51,396 bases of DNA from Lactobacillus taiwanensis DSM 21401 (GCF_001436695.1 NZ_AYZG01000023.1:1-51396); one strand, 5' to 3'. Positions 1-10,118 are shown, counted from the stretch's first letter. Numbers and translations: made by a program. Notes: generated by a model from the letters alone, not told the origin.

Positions 1-52
1 GAGCACCTGACTGTTAATCAGGTTGTCGTCAGTTCGAGTCTGACAGCCGGAG
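1..52 (+). tRNA. tRNA-Asn (GTT), 5' end cut by window edge
   Basis: The anticodon arm has GTT in the loop CTGTTAATC, followed by a normal T arm (GTCAG TTCGAGT CTGAC) and the 3' acceptor strand AGCCGGA with discriminator G. The 5' acceptor strand and D arm lie before the window. First gene of a tRNA cluster. Confidence 0.9.
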
Positions 53-74
53 TTTATGGCATTAATAAAATAAT

Positions 75-164
75 GGAGTGTTGTCCGAGTGGCTGAAGGA
101 GCATGATTGGAAATCATGTATACGGGCTTTACCTGTATCGAGAGTTCGAATCTCTCACACTCCG
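75..164 (+). tRNA. tRNA-Ser (GGA)
   Basis: Class II tRNA with a long variable arm. The acceptor GGAGTGT (75-81) pairs with ACACTCC (157-163), discriminator G at 164, and the anticodon loop TTGGAAA gives GGA. No CCA is encoded. Confidence 0.95.
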
Positions 165-227
165 TTGGTGAATATTTATCGCCATAATATGTATTTCATT
201 TTTTGAGTAATTTTTTTAAAAAAGTAC

Positions 228-255
228 TTGTTTTTTGAAAAAGATCTGGTATAGT
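228..255 (+). promoter_or_regulatory. Promoter before tRNA-Glu/Val
   Basis: TTGTTT (228-233) and TATAGT (250-255) are separated by 16 nt and lie 27 nt before tRNA-Glu, so the last two tRNAs probably have their own start. Sequence inference only. Confidence 0.5.
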
Positions 256-281
256 AATATATGTGCTCAATTATGAGATCT

Positions 282-353
282 GACCCGTTGGTCAAGTGGT
301 TAAGACACCGCCCTTTCACGGCGGTAACATGAGTTCAAATCTCGTACGGGTCA
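282..353 (+). tRNA. tRNA-Glu (TTC)
   Basis: Acceptor GACCCGT (282-288) pairs with ACGGGTC (346-352), discriminator A. The anticodon loop CTTTCAC gives TTC. Confidence 0.95.
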
Positions 354-376
354 TTGCCATATTAAATATGGTTGTT

Positions 377-449
377 GGAGGATTAGCTCAGCTGGGAGAG
401 CATCTGCCTTACAAGCAGGAGGTCACAGGTTCGAGCCCTGTATCCTCCA
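377..449 (+). tRNA. tRNA-Val (TAC)
   Basis: Acceptor GGAGGAT (377-383) pairs with ATCCTCC (442-448), discriminator A. The anticodon loop CTTACAA gives TAC. Last tRNA of the cluster. Confidence 0.95.
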
Positions 450-456
450 TCGTTCA

Positions 457-487
457 GGGGGCTACCAAATATGGTAGTCCCTTTTTT
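457..487 (+). terminator. Terminator of the tRNA cluster
   Basis: An 11-bp stem (457-467 with 472-481, one wobble) is followed directly by a run of T at 482-487. It separates the tRNA unit from the metK leader. Confidence 0.8.
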
Positions 488-530
488 GTGTTTAAAATTG
501 AACGAAATTTTATTGTTATATTGTTTATTC

Positions 531-598
531 GGTTAAGGTCCCGAAAGGATTCGTTTTTAACAGCGAAGATGCCTTGTAACCGAAAGATGGGGGACTCT
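531..598 (+). promoter_or_regulatory. SMK box (SAM-III) riboswitch of metK
   Basis: The leader holds the conserved SMK core: GGTTAAGG (531-538) can pair with CCTTGTAACC (572-581), and GTCCC (538-542) can pair with GGGAC (591-595), which is part of the metK Shine-Dalgarno sequence. This is the known class that hides the ribosome binding site when S-adenosylmethionine binds, so metK translation should fall when SAM is plentiful. No transcription terminator is present, as expected for this translational switch. Confidence 0.88.
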
Positions 599-1807
599 AT
601 GAAAAAAGAAAAACGTTTATTTACTTCAGAATCAGTTTCAGAAGGACATCCAGATAAAGTTGCTGATCAAATCTCTGATGCGATTTTAGATGCAATTTTG
701 GCCAGGGATCCTAATGGACGAGTAGCCTGCGAAACTACTGTTACTACTGGTCTTGTTTTAGTAGTTGGAGAAATATCAACGTCTGCTTACGTTGATATTC
801 AATCAGTAGTTAGAAAAACTATTTTAGAGATTGGTTATAATCGTCCAGAACTTGGTTTTGATGGAAATAACTGTGCTATTTTAGTTGATATTGATGAACA
901 ATCAAGTGATATAGCCGGTGGTGTTAATGAATCGCTTGAAACACGTGAAAATCATGAAGATAAAGATGATTTAGATAAAATTGGAGCTGGAGATCAAGGT
1001 CTAATGTTTGGGTTTGCCATTAAAGAAACTCCCGAACTAATGCCACTACCTATTTCTTTAGCGCACTCTTTAATGCGTCGCGTGGCTAGTCTTCGTAAAG
1101 AAGGACGTCTTGATTGGTTAAGACCAGATGCAAAAGCACAAGTGACTGTTGAATACGATGAGGAAAATAGGCCAAAACGCGTTGATACAGTTGTCATTTC
1201 TACTCAAACTGATGCAACAGTAACTAATGATGAAATTCGTGAGGCCATGATTGATATGGTTATTAAAAAAGTTATTCCATCTCAATATCTTGATGAGAGT
1301 ACTAAGTTTTTGATCAATCCTTCAGGTCGTTTTGTTATCGGTGGGCCTAAAGGAGATTCAGGTTTAACTGGTCGTAAAATTATTGTTGATACTTATGGTG
1401 GATATGCTCGCCATGGTGGTGGTGCTTTCTCTGGGAAGGATTTAACTAAAGTTGACCGGAGTGCTAGTTATGCTGCTAGATATGTAGCCAAAAATATTGT
1501 TGCTGCAGATTTAGCTTATCAATGTGAAATTCAATTAGCTTACGCGATTGGAGTAGCTCACCCAGTTTCAATTATGGTTGATACTCATGGAACAAGTAAG
1601 GTAAGTGAAGATTTATTAGTTGAAGCAGTTCGAAATGTTTTTGATCTAAGACCAGCAGGTATTATCGAAATGTTGAACTTAAGACGTCCTATTTATCGTC
1701 AAACGGCTGCTTATGGCCATTTTGGAAGAACTGATATTGATTTGCCTTGGGAACATACAGATAAGGTAGAAGCGCTAAAAAACTACGTGAGTGAACATGT
1801 AAAATAA
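599..1807 (+). CDS. metK: S-adenosylmethionine synthetase
   Basis: Makes S-adenosylmethionine from ATP and methionine in the cytoplasm. The 402-residue product has the family's usual length, with the N-terminal GHPDK motif at 16-20, the nucleotide-binding [10 protein letters not shown] at 129-138 and the glycine-rich GGGAFSGKD motif near 280. The open frame runs upstream through two tRNAs, but the real start is ATG 599, set by GGGGG at 589-593 within the SMK box and by alignment to the family N-terminus. It is a single-gene unit controlled by that riboswitch. Confidence 0.97.
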   Translation: MKKEKRLFTSESVSEGHPDKVADQISDAILDAILARDPNGRVACETTVTTGLVLVVGEISTSAYVDIQSVVRKTILEIGYNRPELGFDGNNCAILVDIDEQSSDIAGGVNESLETRENHEDKDDLDKIGAGDQGLMFGFAIKETPELMPLPISLAHSLMRRVASLRKEGRLDWLRPDAKAQVTVEYDEENRPKRVDTVVISTQTDATVTNDEIREAMIDMVIKKVIPSQYLDESTKFLINPSGRFVIGGPKGDSGLTGRKIIVDTYGGYARHGGGAFSGKDLTKVDRSASYAARYVAKNIVAADLAYQCEIQLAYAIGVAHPVSIMVDTHGTSKVSEDLLVEAVRNVFDLRPAGIIEMLNLRRPIYRQTAAYGHFGRTDIDLPWEHTDKVEALKNYVSEHVK

Positions 1808-1821
1808 AAGTAATACTAAAT

Positions 1822-1999
1822 ATGTTACTCATTTTAGTAGCCGCAGACTTAGCTTTAATTTTGGTACCAATTTATACGTCTTTTTGGGTATTTTGCTTAA
1901 AAGTCGGTGTATGTTGTCTCTTTAATCGTCATCATTCTATCTTTATTACTTAATCAACTATACAAACAGAAAAAAATGCATACGAAAAAAGCTAACTGA
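1822..1999 (+). pseudogene. Frameshifted remnant of a small membrane protein
   Basis: From ATG 1822 the frame reads a hydrophobic stretch (LLILVAADLALILVPIYTSF) and stops after 43 codons. From 1913 the next frame reads a second hydrophobic helix (VVSLIVIILSLLLNQLY) with a basic tail KQKKMHTKKAN and stops at 1999. Joined, they look like two membrane segments of one protein broken by a frameshift near 1900, probably the end of a decayed transporter. The family cannot be assigned. Confidence 0.5.
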
Positions 2000-2025
2000 G
2001 ATCAAAATTCTCAGTTAGCTTTTTT
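1988..2025. terminator. Bidirectional terminator metK / PAP2
   Basis: Perfect 10-bp stem (1991-2000 with 2010-2019) with A residues on the left and T residues on the right, placed between convergent units. Confidence 0.85.
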
Positions 2026-2677
2026 ATTCATATTTTTTGTTTAAGTAGAGATGGTATAAAACTGAAAAACCCAGTAAAACAAAAGTCGTTCCTTCTAGCC
2101 ACCCGCCAACAACATCAGAAGGGTAATGAACGTGACAGAAAATTCTAGTGTACCCAATAAAAAGCGGGAAGAGAGCCCAAATAATAATTAATATAGTTTG
2201 CCAAAACTTACTTTTAACTAATAAAATAGTTAGCACAATTAGAATGCCGAAGAATGTGGCGCTTCCTACAGAGTGTCCTGATGGGAAACTATAGCCATCG
2301 GCATAAACTAAGTGATGGACTAAAGGTCGATGTCGTTCAACTGCATGCTTAGTAATCCAGTTATATCCATTAGCACAAATCATTAATCCCGCCGTAAAAA
2401 AAGCATAAGCAAACTTTTTAGCGAATAATAATCCGATGAATAATACGATTGTTGCTACTGTTAAGGTACTAGTATTGCCAATTACTGTTAACTTAGTTGC
2501 AATTGCTATATTAGTTGCATTGTTATTAGAAACTAGATCAATAATAGTTTTATCAAAAGAATGAATAAATGAAGTTTGATTAATAACTAAAAGTGCCCAG
2601 ATTACATAGAGAATTAAAAAAATAAATCCCGGAATTAGAGTATCATGGATGGTTAAATTATTATGTTTCTTTTTCAA
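2024..2677 (-). CDS. PAP2-family membrane phosphatase
   Basis: Integral membrane phosphatase, about 217 residues and six helices, of the type acting on undecaprenyl pyrophosphate, phosphatidate or similar lipid phosphates. The three acid phosphatase signatures are present: K-x6-RP (KHAVERHRP), PSGH, and a third motif with TR...HVHYPSDV. The chosen start is TTG at 2677, preceded by GAGGAG at good spacing; the open frame continues 29 codons further upstream without a ribosome site. The substrate cannot be told from sequence. A second PAP2 protein is encoded at 37837-38457. Confidence 0.85.
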   Translation of the reverse strand: MKKKHNNLTIHDTLIPGFIFLILYVIWALLVINQTSFIHSFDKTIIDLVSNNNATNIAIATKLTVIGNTSTLTVATIVLFIGLLFAKKFAYAFFTAGLMICANGYNWITKHAVERHRPLVHHLVYADGYSFPSGHSVGSATFFGILIVLTILLVKSKFWQTILIIIWALFPLFIGYTRIFCHVHYPSDVVGGWLEGTTFVLLGFSVLYHLYLNKKYE

Positions 2678-2744
2678 AAATATTTCTCCTCTTGTAATTT
2701 CTAGTAGATGTGGTAAATTATAATCATTATCCATAAAAAAATAA

Positions 2745-2958
2745 AGACTAGGGAGTAGTAGCAAGTGATGGTTGTTATTAGAGATGAGCTGGTTGGTGCA
2801 AAGCTTAACAATTGTCTTGTGAACTTGCCCTTATAGGTAAAGTCTATCGTTTGCTTTCCGCGTTAAGGGGCACGAGTGTCGCACAATATGTGTGGAACTT
2901 AGGTGGTAACGCGAAATGAACTTCGTCCTATGATTTTATGATCATAGGGCGTTTTTTA
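2745..2958 (+). promoter_or_regulatory. T-box leader of leuS, specifier CTT (Leu)
   Basis: The T-box core AGGTGGTAACGCG is at 2901-2913. A probable specifier codon CTT lies in GTGAACTTGCCC upstream. The terminator stem is 2924-2934 with 2941-2951, followed by a T run. Uncharged tRNA-Leu should stabilise the alternative antiterminator and allow leuS transcription. The exact 5' end of the RNA is not determined. Confidence 0.9.
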
Positions 2959-2977
2959 GTTTTAAGGAGAGATTTAA

Positions 2978-5392
2978 TTGTATAATCACAAGACTGTAGA
3001 GAAAAAATGGCAAAAATACTGGGCAGAGCACGATACTTTTAAAACAGGAAATGATCCTAAAAAGAAAAATTATTATGCTCTAGATATGTTTCCATTCCCA
3101 TCTGGTAAAGGATTACACGTAGGTCATCCAGAAGGTTATACTGCAACCGATATTATGTCTAGAATGAAGCGGGCTCAAGGATATAATGTACTTCATCCAA
3201 TGGGCTGGGATGCTTTTGGTTTGCCAACTGAACAATATGCTTTGAAGACTGGTGAAGATCCAGAAAAAGTTACTAAGGAAAATATTGCTAACTTCAAAAA
3301 ACAACTTAATAAGTTAGGCTTTTCATATGATTGGGATCGTGAAGTTACAACGTCAGATCCAAATTATTATAAATGGACTCAGTGGGTTTTTGAACAGATG
3401 TATAAGAAGGGCTTAGCTTATGAAGCGGAAGTCCCTGTTAACTGGTCACCAGATTTGGGTACTGTGGTTGCTAATGAAGAAATAGTTGATGGTAAAACTG
3501 AACGTGGTGGTTACCCAGTTTATCGTCGTAATATGCGTCAATGGATGCTTAAAATGACTGCTTATGCAGATCGTTTGCTTGAAGATTTGGACGATTTAGA
3601 TTGGCCAGAACCAGTTAAGGAGATGCAACGTAACTGGATTGGGCGCTCAGAAGGTGCACAAGTTACGTTTAAAGTTAAAGATAGCGATAAGACTTTCGAT
3701 GTCTTTACTACGCGACCAGATACCCTATTTGGAGTAAGTTATACAGTTCTTGCCCCAGAAAGTAAATTAGTTCAAGAAATTACTACTCCTGAACAAAAAG
3801 AAGCAGTTGATGCTTATATTAAAAAGATTGAATCAAAGTCTGATCTGGAAAGAACTGATCTAAATAAAGATAAGACTGGTGTCTTTACTGGTGCCTATGC
3901 AGTTAACCCAGTAAATGGAAAAGAAGTTCCAATTTGGATTTCTGATTATGTTTTAGCAAGCTATGGTACTGGTGCAGTAATGGCTGTACCAGCACATGAT
4001 GATCGGGATTATGCTTTTGCAACTAAATTTGGTTTGCCAATCAATCGAGTAATTGAAGGCGGAAATTTAGAAAAAGAAGCCTTTACTGGAAATGGTAAGC
4101 ATGTTAATTCCGGATTTTTAGACGGTTTAGATAATGAAGAAGCTAAGAAGAGAATAATTGAATGGCTTGAAAACCATCATGTAGGTCAAAAGAAGGTAAA
4201 TTATAAGTTACGTGATTGGGACTTCTCTCGTCAACGCTACTGGGGTGAACCAATTCCAGTTATTCACTGGGAAGATGGTACTACTTCATTAGTACCTGAA
4301 GATGAATTACCACTTCGCTTGCCTCATGCAACTGACATTAAGCCATCTGGTACCCCGGAAAGTCCATTAGCTAATCTGACTGATTGGGTAAATGTTGTTG
4401 ATAAGAACGGTAGAAAAGGTAAGCGTGAAACCAATACTATGCCTAACTGGGCTGGTTCAAGCTGGTACTACTTACGTTATGTTGATCCGCATAATGATAA
4501 AGAATTAGCTGATTATGATTTACTTAAGAAGTGGCTTCCAGTTGATCTTTATATTGGTGGAGCAGAACACGCTGTTCGTCACCTTCTTTATGCAAGATTT
4601 TGGCACAAGGTTCTTTATGATCTAGGCGTTGTCCCAACTAAGGAGCCATTCCAAAAATTATACAACCAAGGCTTGATTTTAAAGAATCATGAAAAGATGT
4701 CTAAGTCTAAAGGAAATGTTGTTAACCCTGATGAAGTAATCGATGAATATGGTGCAGATTCACTTAGAATGTATGAAATGTTCATGGGACCATTAGATGC
4801 GTCAATTGATTGGGATGACAACGGTCCAGCATCTACTAAGAAGTTCTTAGATCGTGTATGGCGTCTATTTGTTAATGATCTTGATTTAAAGGCAATTCCA
4901 CAAGAAAAGATTGTTGACGAAAATGATGGTGAACTTGATAAGGTATATGCCGAGACTGTCAAAAAGGTTACAGAAGACTTTGAAGCTTTACACTTTAATA
5001 CTGCAATCAGTCAAATGATGGTCTTTATGAATGCAGCTCAAAAAGCTAAGACTATTCCACGTGAATATGCAGAAGGTTTTGTTAAGCTTCTTGCACCAGT
5101 TGCTCCACACATGATGGAAGAAATTTGGTCAGTATTTGGTCATGATGAATCTATTGCATATGCTAAATGGCCAGAATATGATCCTACAAAATTAGTTGAA
5201 TCAACAGTTGAAATTATGGTTCAAGTTAATGGTAAGCTTCGTGGCAAATTTAAGGCTGCTAAGGATAGTGATAAAGATACCTTGGAAAAAGAAGCTCTTG
5301 CTCTTGATCATGTTCAAAAATTCTTAGATGGAAAAGATGTCAAAAAAGTCATTGTTATTCCAAACAAGATTGTTAATATTGTTGCTAAGTAA
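2978..5392 (+). CDS. leuS: Leucyl-tRNA synthetase
   Basis: Charges tRNA-Leu; a class I synthetase of 804 residues, full length for the bacterial type. It has the HIGH-box variant HVGH at 47-50, the editing (CP1) domain in the first half and KMSKSKGN near 573. The start is TTG 2978, preceded by AAGGAGA at 2964-2970, and the N-terminus [15 protein letters not shown] matches the family. Expression is governed by the T-box leader directly upstream. Confidence 0.97.
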   Translation: MYNHKTVEKKWQKYWAEHDTFKTGNDPKKKNYYALDMFPFPSGKGLHVGHPEGYTATDIMSRMKRAQGYNVLHPMGWDAFGLPTEQYALKTGEDPEKVTKENIANFKKQLNKLGFSYDWDREVTTSDPNYYKWTQWVFEQMYKKGLAYEAEVPVNWSPDLGTVVANEEIVDGKTERGGYPVYRRNMRQWMLKMTAYADRLLEDLDDLDWPEPVKEMQRNWIGRSEGAQVTFKVKDSDKTFDVFTTRPDTLFGVSYTVLAPESKLVQEITTPEQKEAVDAYIKKIESKSDLERTDLNKDKTGVFTGAYAVNPVNGKEVPIWISDYVLASYGTGAVMAVPAHDDRDYAFATKFGLPINRVIEGGNLEKEAFTGNGKHVNSGFLDGLDNEEAKKRIIEWLENHHVGQKKVNYKLRDWDFSRQRYWGEPIPVIHWEDGTTSLVPEDELPLRLPHATDIKPSGTPESPLANLTDWVNVVDKNGRKGKRETNTMPNWAGSSWYYLRYVDPHNDKELADYDLLKKWLPVDLYIGGAEHAVRHLLYARFWHKVLYDLGVVPTKEPFQKLYNQGLILKNHEKMSKSKGNVVNPDEVIDEYGADSLRMYEMFMGPLDASIDWDDNGPASTKKFLDRVWRLFVNDLDLKAIPQEKIVDENDGELDKVYAETVKKVTEDFEALHFNTAISQMMVFMNAAQKAKTIPREYAEGFVKLLAPVAPHMMEEIWSVFGHDESIAYAKWPEYDPTKLVESTVEIMVQVNGKLRGKFKAAKDSDKDTLEKEALALDHVQKFLDGKDVKKVIVIPNKIVNIVAK

Positions 5393-5420
5393 TTTAAGTT
5401 TTTCCTAAATAATTAATATT

Positions 5421-5456
5421 TGTAAATACAATTTACATTAATGAGTAATATATAAT
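5421..5456 (+). promoter_or_regulatory. Promoter element with dyad operator
   Basis: A perfect 7-3-7 inverted repeat, TGTAAAT ACA ATTTACA (5421-5437), lies just upstream of a consensus -10 box TATAAT (5451-5456). No good -35 is visible and the dyad covers that position, so repressor or activator control of the flippase gene is plausible. The cognate regulator is unknown. Confidence 0.4.
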
Positions 5457-5493
5457 TCAGACGCTTAACTGGATATAGGGAAAATTTATCTTT

Positions 5494-7152
5494 ATGGAAA
5501 ACAATACTAAAAATACTAAAGAGACAATGGTCAAAGGCTCCGCATGGATGACCTTTGGCTCTATTGTGTCACGAATTTTAGGAGCATTGTATATTATTCC
5601 ATGGTATGCCTGGATGGGAAGTCATGGGAACATTGCCAATGCTTTAACAGCGAAAAGCTATAACATTTATAGTTTATTTATTATTATTTCTACCGCAGGT
5701 ATTCCTGGAGCGGTTGCCAAGCAGGTGGCGAAATATAATGCTTTAAATGAATATGATATTGGGCGAAAACTATTTAGACGCGGCTTAATTTTGATGGCCA
5801 TGTTTGGTGTGATTTGTGCAGCAATTATGTATTTTGGTGCTCCAATTTTAGCTACTGATGATATCATTGGTGCACTTTTGCATGGGGCTAAAAGTGATCC
5901 ACGTCAAGTTGCCGTGATGAGAAGTCTTTCTTATGCAGTTTTAATTATTCCAATTTTGAGTATCATGCGTGGGTATTTCCAAGGTTATGCAGATATGATG
6001 CCTCCAGCTATGTCTCAATTTATTGAACAATTGGCCCGAGTGATATGGATGCTATTGACAGCTTATATTATTATGCAAGTTCAACACGGATCCTATGTTC
6101 ATGCGGTTGTTCAATCAAATTTAGCTGCAGCTATTGGTGCGGTGTTTGGAATTTTGCTCTTAGTATGGTTTTTATATCGTAGGCGAAATGAACTGAACGT
6201 ATTAATGGAGCAATCAAACCACGTAATTAAAATTTCTACTGCAGGAATTTTCTGGGAAATTATTAATCAATCTATTCCATTTATCATCATTGATTCTGGA
6301 ATCACCTTGTTTCAATTAATTGACCAATATACCTTCCATCCAATGATTGCTATGTTTGTTCATGCTAGTTCTGATCAAATTGAATCATGGTATGCATTGT
6401 TTGGATTAAATGCAAATAAATTAATCATGATTATTGTATCTTTAGCAACTGCAATGTCAGTAACTGCTATTCCGCTTTTATCAGGTGCCCATGCACGACG
6501 TGATTATGCCAGCATTTCTAACCAAATTGAAAACACCTTGGAATTATTCTTATTTGTTATGATTCCAGCTTCATTGGGGATGGCTGCTATTGCAACGCCA
6601 ATTTATACAATTTTTTATGGCTACGATCAACTAGGTTCAAATGTCTTGTACTTATCATCATTTACGGCAATTAGTTTAGGACTATTTACAGTTTTGATGG
6701 CAATTTTACAAGGTCTATCAGAGAACGGACTAGCTATAAAATACCTAGTTTTAGGAATTATCATTAAATTTGCTGTCCAACTTCCAATGATTGAATTCTT
6801 TAAAGTATATGGACCGCTTCTAGCTACAAATGTTGGATTAATTATTACTATCTGGCTGTCTTTAAAACACTTAAAAGTTAGATACAAATACAATAGTAGT
6901 CGTACATCGAGACGATTTATTGGAATTGCAATCTTTTCAATGGCTATGTTTGTGATAGTTACCGGGGTAGTTAATTTCGGTGGAAAAATTATTTCGCCTG
7001 AACGTAGGCCAACCTCATTTGTTCTTGTTACACTTGCGGTAGTTATTGGCGGCTTACTCTATGCCTTTTTAACAGTGAAATTTGGTTTAGCTCAAAAGAT
7101 AATTGGACCAAAAGTTGATAGGGTCTTAGAAAAATTACATATTAAAGTTTAA
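5494..7152 (+). CDS. Polysaccharide/lipid-linked precursor flippase (MOP superfamily)
   Basis: Polytopic membrane protein of 552 residues with about 14 hydrophobic segments. The N-terminus ETMVKGSAWMTFGSIVSRIL is typical of the polysaccharide transporter branch (YtgP/SpoVB/MurJ-like) of the MOP superfamily. Such proteins move lipid-linked cell wall or polysaccharide precursors across the membrane; the exact cargo is not deducible. Single-gene unit with its own terminator downstream. Confidence 0.85.
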   Translation: MENNTKNTKETMVKGSAWMTFGSIVSRILGALYIIPWYAWMGSHGNIANALTAKSYNIYSLFIIISTAGIPGAVAKQVAKYNALNEYDIGRKLFRRGLILMAMFGVICAAIMYFGAPILATDDIIGALLHGAKSDPRQVAVMRSLSYAVLIIPILSIMRGYFQGYADMMPPAMSQFIEQLARVIWMLLTAYIIMQVQHGSYVHAVVQSNLAAAIGAVFGILLLVWFLYRRRNELNVLMEQSNHVIKISTAGIFWEIINQSIPFIIIDSGITLFQLIDQYTFHPMIAMFVHASSDQIESWYALFGLNANKLIMIIVSLATAMSVTAIPLLSGAHARRDYASISNQIENTLELFLFVMIPASLGMAAIATPIYTIFYGYDQLGSNVLYLSSFTAISLGLFTVLMAILQGLSENGLAIKYLVLGIIIKFAVQLPMIEFFKVYGPLLATNVGLIITIWLSLKHLKVRYKYNSSRTSRRFIGIAIFSMAMFVIVTGVVNFGGKIISPERRPTSFVLVTLAVVIGGLLYAFLTVKFGLAQKIIGPKVDRVLEKLHIKV

Positions 7153-7158
7153 AAGAGA

Positions 7159-7202
7159 AAAAGGAAACTTGAGTAAGATACTTACCTAAGTTTCCTTTTT
7201 TG
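7159..7202 (+). terminator. Terminator after flippase gene
   Basis: Stem AAGGAAACTT (7161-7170) pairs with AAGTTTCCTT (7188-7197), with further inner pairing GTAAG/CTTAC, then a T run. Confidence 0.85.
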
Positions 7203-7258
7203 CCCCTGCCAAGGAAGTCTATTATATAATATTTTCGGAGAAAGTGAGGAAGAAAAAA

Positions 7259-8395
7259 GTGGATAACATGCTTGTATATGCTGCAAAAGAGAAGCGAAGT
7301 TTTAATGAATTTCCCTTAAATGAAGTAGATAGTATGATTTTTTCTCAATTAGCGTATTGTAATTTTGATACTCTTCCTCAGCATCATAGTTTACAAAGTT
7401 TGGCTTCTGATGACGAGATTAAGACTTTAACTCAAGGGAATCTCGGTGGAAAGAATACTGAAAAGCTGATCAAGATTATGTTAGAAAATCCACGCTTTAA
7501 AAACCTATGTTGGCGCAATGTGGTTAGTAAAGTAGATGCAAAAACACAAATGCAATTTAATGCTGTTACCTTTTGTATTGCAGAGAATCAATATTATATT
7601 GCATATCGGGGAACAACGGCTACTACCATCGGTTGGAAAGAAAATTTTAATATGTCTTTTAATGATTGGGTACCAGCTCATTATTTTGCTCGTTCTTATT
7701 ATCGAAAAATCAAAAATTTGTTTTCAGGAAAATTTTATCTTGGTGGGCATTCAAAGGGCGGAAATTTAGCGTTTGCCGTTGCATTGAACCTAAAAGAATC
7801 CGACTTGTCTCATATTGGTAGAATCGACTGCTTTGATGGACCAGGTTTTCATAATCAAGAACGATTAAAGGATAGATTCTTAAAATTAAAGGGTAAAATT
7901 CATAAATATATTCCGCAAGGTTCATTGATTGGCATATTGCAAGATGATCTGATTGGAGAAAAAGATTATTGTACTATTGTGGCAGCTTCTGGAAATAGTT
8001 TACTTCAGCATGATATGTTTACTTGGCACGTTATCGATGATCAATTTGTAGTTTTAAAGCAATTAGATAGCACATCCGAAGTTTCATGGAAGGCAATTGC
8101 TGAATGGCTAAAAAATACAAACGATACGGAAAGAAAAGATTTTATTGAAATGCTATATCTAACAGTTAGTGACACTAATCAAATTTATTTCAGGAAGCTG
8201 TTAACGTCTAAAACGACATATAAATTAGCTACTCGTTTGATAAAAAATAGTTCTACCCAAAAGAATGTTTGGGAACCAATAATAAGAAAACTTTTTAAAG
8301 CTTATGTGAATTCAGCAGCAACAGCTTTTAGTGAACAAAGAAAAAATCAATTAGCAAACTTTAAAAATTTTTTAGATGAACAACGTAATAAATAG
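7259..8395 (+). CDS. DUF2974 (Mbeg1-like) alpha/beta hydrolase
   Basis: About 378 residues. The central region matches the lipase-like DUF2974 family: an AYRGTT strand and the nucleophile elbow GGHSKGGNLA (Ser in G-H-S-K-G), with a later FDGPGF segment. Substrate unknown; cytoplasmic, since no signal peptide is seen. GTG 7259 is preferred because GAGGAA sits 8 nt upstream; GTG 7244 is an in-frame alternative. A TATAAT box at 7225-7230 may be its promoter. Confidence 0.75.
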   Translation: MDNMLVYAAKEKRSFNEFPLNEVDSMIFSQLAYCNFDTLPQHHSLQSLASDDEIKTLTQGNLGGKNTEKLIKIMLENPRFKNLCWRNVVSKVDAKTQMQFNAVTFCIAENQYYIAYRGTTATTIGWKENFNMSFNDWVPAHYFARSYYRKIKNLFSGKFYLGGHSKGGNLAFAVALNLKESDLSHIGRIDCFDGPGFHNQERLKDRFLKLKGKIHKYIPQGSLIGILQDDLIGEKDYCTIVAASGNSLLQHDMFTWHVIDDQFVVLKQLDSTSEVSWKAIAEWLKNTNDTERKDFIEMLYLTVSDTNQIYFRKLLTSKTTYKLATRLIKNSSTQKNVWEPIIRKLFKAYVNSAATAFSEQRKNQLANFKNFLDEQRNK

Positions 8396-8482
8396 GTTAA
8401 GTTATAAGAGTCTATCTTGAATTAAAAACTACCTGCTTATCTAGAAAAAGAGTAAAATAACGATTGAAAGAGGTGGACAAAA

Positions 8483-9229
8483 TTGAAAAAAGATACATAT
8501 ATGACTTTACTAGGATTGCGTGATACTTGTTACAATGATTTCAATTTTGATATTGATGAGAAAGATTTTTATTTAGGAACTGATACCTATAAAAAAATTG
8601 ACAAAATATTAAAGGATGCACAGGATGAGCAATTATTAGTTCAATTTGAAGAAGGCACGCATCTTTATCAAGATTATGATCCGGAATACTTGAGCGTAGC
8701 TCAAAAGAGAGAAATTCAACATGATATTAATGCAGCCCGTAACTTTTTGGATAATTACAATGGTGATGCAGACGATAAGCATGATAATTATGCAGCTTAC
8801 CTAGATGATAATTCTTTGAGTTATTCTTTTGGTCCAGATAGTAATTTAGATGAAGTACAAAATAATTTAAATGATATTGAAACCAATGGCGTAATCATTT
8901 GGCAAAGACGAAAAGATGAATATATTTTATTACCACATACTATTCATAGCCTTGAAAGAATTAAAAAGCAGATTGCATCAAGTAAACGTGTTGATGATAA
9001 AAAATTGCGTTATGCAATGGAGCGTTTGTTTGACAATATAACTGATTTTCTTAAGCCATTTAGTGATAGTGAATTAGGAAAGTACGAAAGTTCAATTTCA
9101 CAAGAGCTTAGAGATAATTTGGAACATTATGCTTTAAGTGTTCAAACTGATGCACGTGAAGTAGCTGCAGATAAAGTAACTAAATATGCAGTACAACTTG
9201 CGAAAAAAGAAAATAATGACAGTATTTAA
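8483..9229 (+). CDS. Conserved hypothetical protein, acidic, soluble
   Basis: 248 residues starting at TTG 8483 behind AGAGGTGG. The protein is acidic in the first half (several DD and DE clusters, 90-130) and helical in the second half, with no membrane segment or signal peptide. I do not recognise a family. It sits between the DUF2974 hydrolase and nnrD and ends at its own terminator. Confidence 0.75.
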   Translation: MKKDTYMTLLGLRDTCYNDFNFDIDEKDFYLGTDTYKKIDKILKDAQDEQLLVQFEEGTHLYQDYDPEYLSVAQKREIQHDINAARNFLDNYNGDADDKHDNYAAYLDDNSLSYSFGPDSNLDEVQNNLNDIETNGVIIWQRRKDEYILLPHTIHSLERIKKQIASSKRVDDKKLRYAMERLFDNITDFLKPFSDSELGKYESSISQELRDNLEHYALSVQTDAREVAADKVTKYAVQLAKKENNDSI

Positions 9230-9232
9230 AGT

Positions 9233-9260
9233 AAAGCTCATCGATTAGATGGGCTTTTTT
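9233..9260 (+). terminator. Terminator after hypothetical gene
   Basis: Stem AGCTCATC (9235-9242) with GATGGGCT (9248-9255), then T run. Confidence 0.8.
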
Positions 9261-9272
9261 GGATAGGATAAA

Positions 9273-10118
9273 ATGGAATCTATTTCAAAAGAATTAATAT
9301 CTAGAGTAATAAAGAAAAGAAAAAGTGCTACACATAAAGGAAATTATGGTCGTTTACTCCTAATTGGAGGTAGTAAAAAATATGGTGGAGCACTAATTAT
9401 GGCAGCAGAAGGTGCATTGAACAGTGGTGCAGGTTTAGTGACAGTAGCTACAGACCAAGTCAATATTGCTGCTCTTCATACTCGAGATCCAGAGATTATG
9501 GCTCTTAATTGGGATGAAAGCATAGAGTTAAAAAATTTAATTAAAAGCTCTGATGTAGTGATTTGCGGAATGGGTCTTGGATTAGATGAAAAAGCAGAGC
9601 AAATATTAGGGCTAGTTAGAGATAACATTAGCTTAAAGCAAACACTAATCTTAGATGCTAGTGCACTAGATTTAATTGGTCAGCAAAATGATTTACTACC
9701 ATTAAATTTAAAAGTTCTGATTTTTACCCCTCATCAAATGGAATGGGAACGATTAAGTGGAATAAAAATTTCTGATCAGAATGATGAATTGAATCAAGCA
9801 GGTTTGAATAAATTAGTTAAAAATAAGAATGCAATTCTGGTTTTGAAATCCAATCACACTAAAGTTTATGATCAAGCAGGGCATATTTATTTAAATCCTT
9901 TTGGTAATCCAGGAATGGCTATTGGTGGCATGGGAGATACATTAGCTGGAATTATTGGCGGATTTTGTGGTCAATTTACGCCTAACTTAGAAACAGTGGC
10001 AGCTGCTGTGGGGATTCATTCTTTAGCTGCTGATAAAATTGCAGAGAAGCAATATATTGTTCGACCAACTCAATTATCGGCTCATCTTCCAGAGATAATG
10101 AAGCAATATGAGAAATAA
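9273..10118 (+). CDS. nnrD: ADP-dependent NAD(P)H-hydrate dehydratase
   Basis: Repairs hydrated NAD(P)H using ADP. The 281-residue product is the carbohydrate-kinase-like (YjeF C-terminal) domain alone. Diagnostic segments are HKGNYGRLLLIGG near 21-33, TPHQMEWERL near 150 and the C-terminal NPGMAIGGMGDTLAG loop. The epimerase half found fused in many bacteria is absent here. Confidence 0.92.
   Translation: MESISKELISRVIKKRKSATHKGNYGRLLLIGGSKKYGGALIMAAEGALNSGAGLVTVATDQVNIAALHTRDPEIMALNWDESIELKNLIKSSDVVICGMGLGLDEKAEQILGLVRDNISLKQTLILDASALDLIGQQNDLLPLNLKVLIFTPHQMEWERLSGIKISDQNDELNQAGLNKLVKNKNAILVLKSNHTKVYDQAGHIYLNPFGNPGMAIGGMGDTLAGIIGGFCGQFTPNLETVAAAVGIHSLAADKIAEKQYIVRPTQLSAHLPEIMKQYEK

Noticed and set aside
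296-598. Open frame extending metK upstream by 101 codons
   Set aside because: It runs through tRNA-Glu, tRNA-Val, a terminator and the SMK box; the family N-terminus and ribosome site place the start at 599.
994-1197. Minus-strand frame inside metK
   Set aside because: Shadow of a conserved coding region with no ribosome site or family resemblance; the same holds for the minus-strand frames inside leuS, fba, nnrD, hpt, dhaK and the MFS genes.
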